Positions 61,467-64,000 of a stretch of DNA of 64,000 nucleotides are shown piece after piece. Position 1 is the first letter of the stretch, and the number at the start of each line of letters is the position of its first letter. The translations under genes were made by a program, and so were the position numbers. Source of the stretch: Glaciecola sp048820975 (GTDB lineage Bacteria; Pseudomonadota; Gammaproteobacteria; Enterobacterales; Alteromonadaceae); NCBI RefSeq assembly GCF_048820975.1, contig NZ_JBMEUF010000001.1, positions 1,364,001 through 1,428,000 on the forward strand. The letters are read 5' to 3'. The notes below the pieces were generated by a model, which had not been told where the DNA came from, did no database searches, and worked only from the letters and a program-made list of their open reading frames with translations.

Positions 61467-64000
61467 TTAAAAGGTACCTCGCAACACTAACGAGAAACGT
61501 CTATCACTCTTAAACCAAGAGCGGCCAAAACGTGTACCGTCTTCATCAACTTGCATCGTTGTTTTGGTAATGGTGTCGAGTAAGTTCACGCCCTGAATAC
61601 CGGCTTGTAAATTGTCAGTAAGCGTGTAATAAAACGAACCATCTAGGTACCCAGCATCTTCACCAAATATAGGACGATGCGGCGCAATAACATCACGTGC
61701 AGTAATCATATACTCTGAACGCCAGTTATAGGCCAAACGCGCCGATATCTTGTCATTTTCGTACATCACTACCATATTAGCCGTGTGTTTTGATTGCCCT
61801 GCAAGGGGTAATTCCTCAAACGCCAATTGCGTTGGACCATCTTTAGGCTGGCCATCAGGGTCAGTAGTAAAGAGGTTTGAGTTAGGCACACCAGAGGCTT
61901 CAATGTAAGTGTAGTTTGCTTGCACACCTAAAGAGTTAAACGGCTCAGGTAACATACTAAAGAACTGTTGATACGCCACTTCAAGCCCTTTCATCTTGCC
62001 TGTATCGGTGTTAATCGGTTTTTGTACTGTTACGGTATTCGTTACGCCATTGTTGGTGAACTGCTCATCAACACCACCGGTTACCCAAAAGTCTTTTAGG
62101 CTCTTGTAAAATAGCGTCCCAGTTAATGAACTACTTTCATCGAAATACCATTCAAGTGCTAAATCGTACTGATTTGACTGCATTGGCTGCAAGTTCGGAT
62201 TAGCAGAATTACCCGTCCATGCTGTTATATCAGCACTTACTATTTCTGAATCCTCGCCGTCACCTTCGCGCACGGTTTGAATGTTTTGACTACCAATACT
62301 CACAAAGCTTTTCAAATCACCTGTATTAGGATAAGCAAGCGCTTTTGATGCAGCGAAGCGCAAAATCAAGTCATCATTCAGCTCCATTCGTAAGTTAAAA
62401 CTAGGCAGTAAATAATCATCTTTTGACACATTTGTAATGAATCGAGTGGCATAGTTACCAAATGCTAAATCATCTTCAGGTAAAAATAGATTAACTTGTT
62501 GGCTATACTCTTCTTCAATTTCTTCAGGTGTACGTTCGCCGTTATCATAAAATTCCCGCGGCTTTATTTCCAAGTTAGGGAAGCTAATATAGCCTGATGT
62601 TTCGCGCTCTAATTCAATATAGCGAACACCAAAGTTACCCGAAATAGGGAAAGTCCAATCGTCATACTCAAAATCAGCTCGTACATAAAAAGCTTTATTG
62701 GTTTCAGTAAACGTATTTACTTCATTAGGCTTGAATGGGCCATCAAATTCTTCAAATACAGGGTTACCATTGGCGTCTAATCCCAATTGTTGTGGGGGTC
62801 TATCAGACAGTTGCTCCCAGTCACTCGCTATTGCATTTAATCGGCGAGCAGAATCAGCGTAATTACTGATCAAATCAAATGACGGATGATAAGTGTAGCC
62901 TTGCCCTGGGATGGTCACGTGACCACCACGGAAATGATCGTTCCAGTAAACCTCGTCTACATCATTAATTAAATCAGCTGTGTAGGGTAAATCTAACCAT
63001 GCACCAGCATAACCATCACCGTCAGGATCGCCCGAGAAAATAGCACCTATAGGTTGCCAATTATAGGCTGAGAATTTTACGGTTTGATCACGTTTTGCAT
63101 AGCGAACACCCATTTTAATATGGCTAATTACGCCTGAATCAAAGGTATAAATGGTATCGTATGTAAATGCTGTTTCGTCGCCGTCACTGTCTTCAATATG
63201 ATCCATCGCAGAGCGCCAAAAATAAGAGGACTTATCTTGGAAAAAGTTTTCATTCCCTTCACGACCATTACCACCGGCTTGACCATTCCAAGGCTCTAAG
63301 AATTCAATAACGGGAGCATCACCCGACAAATCAAGCATTTGATTAGCGTGCGTGCCTAAAAAAACGGTGAAGTCGAAATCATCTGTCTTTGCATTTATTC
63401 TTTGTAAATCAAATTCGTGTGACCAAGTATCATTTGGACGATACTTAAAATTTAATGACATATCATCTACAACAGTTTGTTGGTCTTTCACACGGCTACT
63501 ATTTTGCCAAGTATTACCAAACTGAGGTACTGGATTACCTGACCAGTCAGCCGCTTGTGGTACTCGTTCGTTGTCAGCCCCGTTTGAGCGCCAACCACCT
63601 AATGAAACGTTAGTCATATAGCCTGACTGAAATACACCGTTGTCATCAAATTCGTAGCTAGGGTAACCGTCTAATGGGAATGATTCAGCACGAATACTGC
63701 CGTCATCAGCATACATATTGGTTTGATAGCTCATCGTGCGCTCAGCCCAAGCTAATTGTGCATCAGAGCGCAAAAACTGGCCTGTTACTAACATGGTTTT
63801 ATCAGGGCTTTCCCACTGACCGGCTAAAGCAAAGCCTTTACGCTTGCGGTCTTGAATTTGTGTGTTCATGTTGCCGCCGTTAGGGGCATAAACCGTTTGG
63901 TCGGCTACTATATCTTCGCGCGGCAAATAAATTTCAGACTGCAAGCCATCGGAGCGGCTCGTCAGTTTTGAATAGGCTACATTGGTGAGTAAACCAAATT
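61467..64000 (-). CDS. TonB-dependent receptor of the xylan locus (5' end cut off by the window)
   Basis: Only the C-terminal portion of about 844 residues is present. The frame stays open to the window end, where it reads FGLLTNVAYSKLTSRSDGLQ before QSEIYLPRED. The TTG at 63944 is therefore an internal codon, not the start. Strands such as SFNLRMELNDDLILRFAASKALAYPNTGD, WTGNSANPNLQPMQSNQYDLALEWYFD and KMKGLEVAYQQFF are typical of large barrel receptors, and the chain ends FSLVLRGTF. This size and the 'SANPNLQPMQSNQYDLALEWYFD' block are typical of carbohydrate-importing receptors paired with halogenases. It is 107 bp upstream of the halogenase. It probably imports xylo-oligosaccharides. Confidence 0.9.
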   Translation of the reverse strand, partial: FGLLTNVAYSKLTSRSDGLQSEIYLPREDIVADQTVYAPNGGNMNTQIQDRKRKGFALAGQWESPDKTMLVTGQFLRSDAQLAWAERTMSYQTNMYADDGSIRAESFPLDGYPSYEFDDNGVFQSGYMTNVSLGGWRSNGADNERVPQAADWSGNPVPQFGNTWQNSSRVKDQQTVVDDMSLNFKYRPNDTWSHEFDLQRINAKTDDFDFTVFLGTHANQMLDLSGDAPVIEFLEPWNGQAGGNGREGNENFFQDKSSYFWRSAMDHIEDSDGDETAFTYDTIYTFDSGVISHIKMGVRYAKRDQTVKFSAYNWQPIGAIFSGDPDGDGYAGAWLDLPYTADLINDVDEVYWNDHFRGGHVTIPGQGYTYHPSFDLISNYADSARRLNAIASDWEQLSDRPPQQLGLDANGNPVFEEFDGPFKPNEVNTFTETNKAFYVRADFEYDDWTFPISGNFGVRYIELERETSGYISFPNLEIKPREFYDNGERTPEEIEEEYSQQVNLFLPEDDLAFGNYATRFITNVSKDDYLLPSFNLRMELNDDLILRFAASKALAYPNTGDLKSFVSIGSQNIQTVREGDGEDSEIVSADITAWTGNSANPNLQPMQSNQYDLALEWYFDESSSLTGTLFYKSLKDFWVTGGVDEQFTNNGVTNTVTVQKPINTDTGKMKGLEVAYQQFFSMLPEPFNSLGVQANYTYIEASGVPNSNLFTTDPDGQPKDGPTQLAFEELPLAGQSKHTANMVVMYENDKISARLAYNWRSEYMITARDVIAPHRPIFGEDAGYLDGSFYYTLTDNLQAGIQGVNLLDTITKTTMQVDEDGTRFGRSWFKSDRRFSLVLRGTF

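Noticed and set aside
63944..63946. TTG at 63944 as the start of the last TonB receptor
   Set aside because: The frame continues without a stop to the window end and reads barrel-receptor sequence, so the gene is truncated by the window and its start lies outside.
1..64000. Mobile elements, prophage, CRISPR and stable RNA genes
   Set aside because: No transposase, integrase, phage structural gene, direct-repeat-spacer pattern or tRNA/rRNA-like sequence was seen on either strand by eye; a covariance-model search would be needed for small RNAs.

Overview
The window is A+T-rich chromosomal DNA from a gammaproteobacterium. The closest fit is a marine member of the Alteromonadales (Alteromonas/Glaciecola/Paraglaciecola type), inferred from the gene content: glnE, lpxL, tdk, hldE and asd of gammaproteobacterial type, TonB-dependent receptors, many lipoproteins, and a TonB receptor/tryptophan-halogenase/xylanase locus. 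Genes are densely packed on both strands. I see no rRNA, tRNA, CRISPR array, transposase or phage gene, so this looks like ordinary chromosome carrying several accessory metabolic modules.

Layout: 0-3 kb is the edge of an exosortase (XrtA/PEP-CTERM-type) exopolysaccharide locus, with an outer-membrane barrel and its ATPase. 3-14 kb holds envelope and housekeeping genes: hldE, a GIY-YIG protein, a DUF350 membrane protein, glnE, a TcpQ-like protein, lpxL, a small barrel, and an outer-membrane-protein/LolA-like pair. This pair diverges from a FadE-type acyl-CoA dehydrogenase that has a FadR-like site. 16-22.7 kb has tdk, then a same-strand run of acyl-CoA dehydrogenase, phosphotransferase, SDR, BASS transporter and secreted serine hydrolase, resembling a 4-hydroxyacyl-CoA module. 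22.7-27.7 kb has a Kef-type antiporter and a bufferin-type RiPP operon (precursor, DUF692/MNIO enzyme, DUF2063 partner, DoxX) next to a YHS lipoprotein. 27.8-31.5 kb carries a lipoprotein alpha/beta hydrolase, kynureninase and alkyltransferase-like operon, then DUF2780 and YchJ.

31.5-39.8 kb has an EAL protein, a TetR regulator and carboxymuconolactone-decarboxylase-like gene sharing one operator type, a retropepsin, a GST, a long U32 protein, a nitroreductase and a PA2169-type four-helix protein. 40-43.1 kb is an arsenic operon (arsR, thioredoxin-type arsenate reductase, arsH, ACR3, glutaredoxin-type arsC). 43.1-53.2 kb holds a rhodanese, asd, a trypsin-like lipoprotein with a secreted partner, two large GGDEF/EAL proteins and a propeller-like lipoprotein. 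53.3-55.4 kb is a TonB receptor.

55.4-64 kb is a xylan-use locus read on the minus strand: a TonB receptor cut by the window end, a flavin-dependent halogenase, a GH10 xylanase lipoprotein, a GPH sugar:cation symporter and a GH43 beta-xylosidase. A perfect LacI-family-type palindrome overlaps the -10 of a well-formed promoter in front of the xylanase. The proposed flow is: the surface xylanase cuts xylan, the TonB receptor imports oligomers, the symporter brings them into the cytoplasm, and GH43 releases xylose. The halogenase is the unexplained member.
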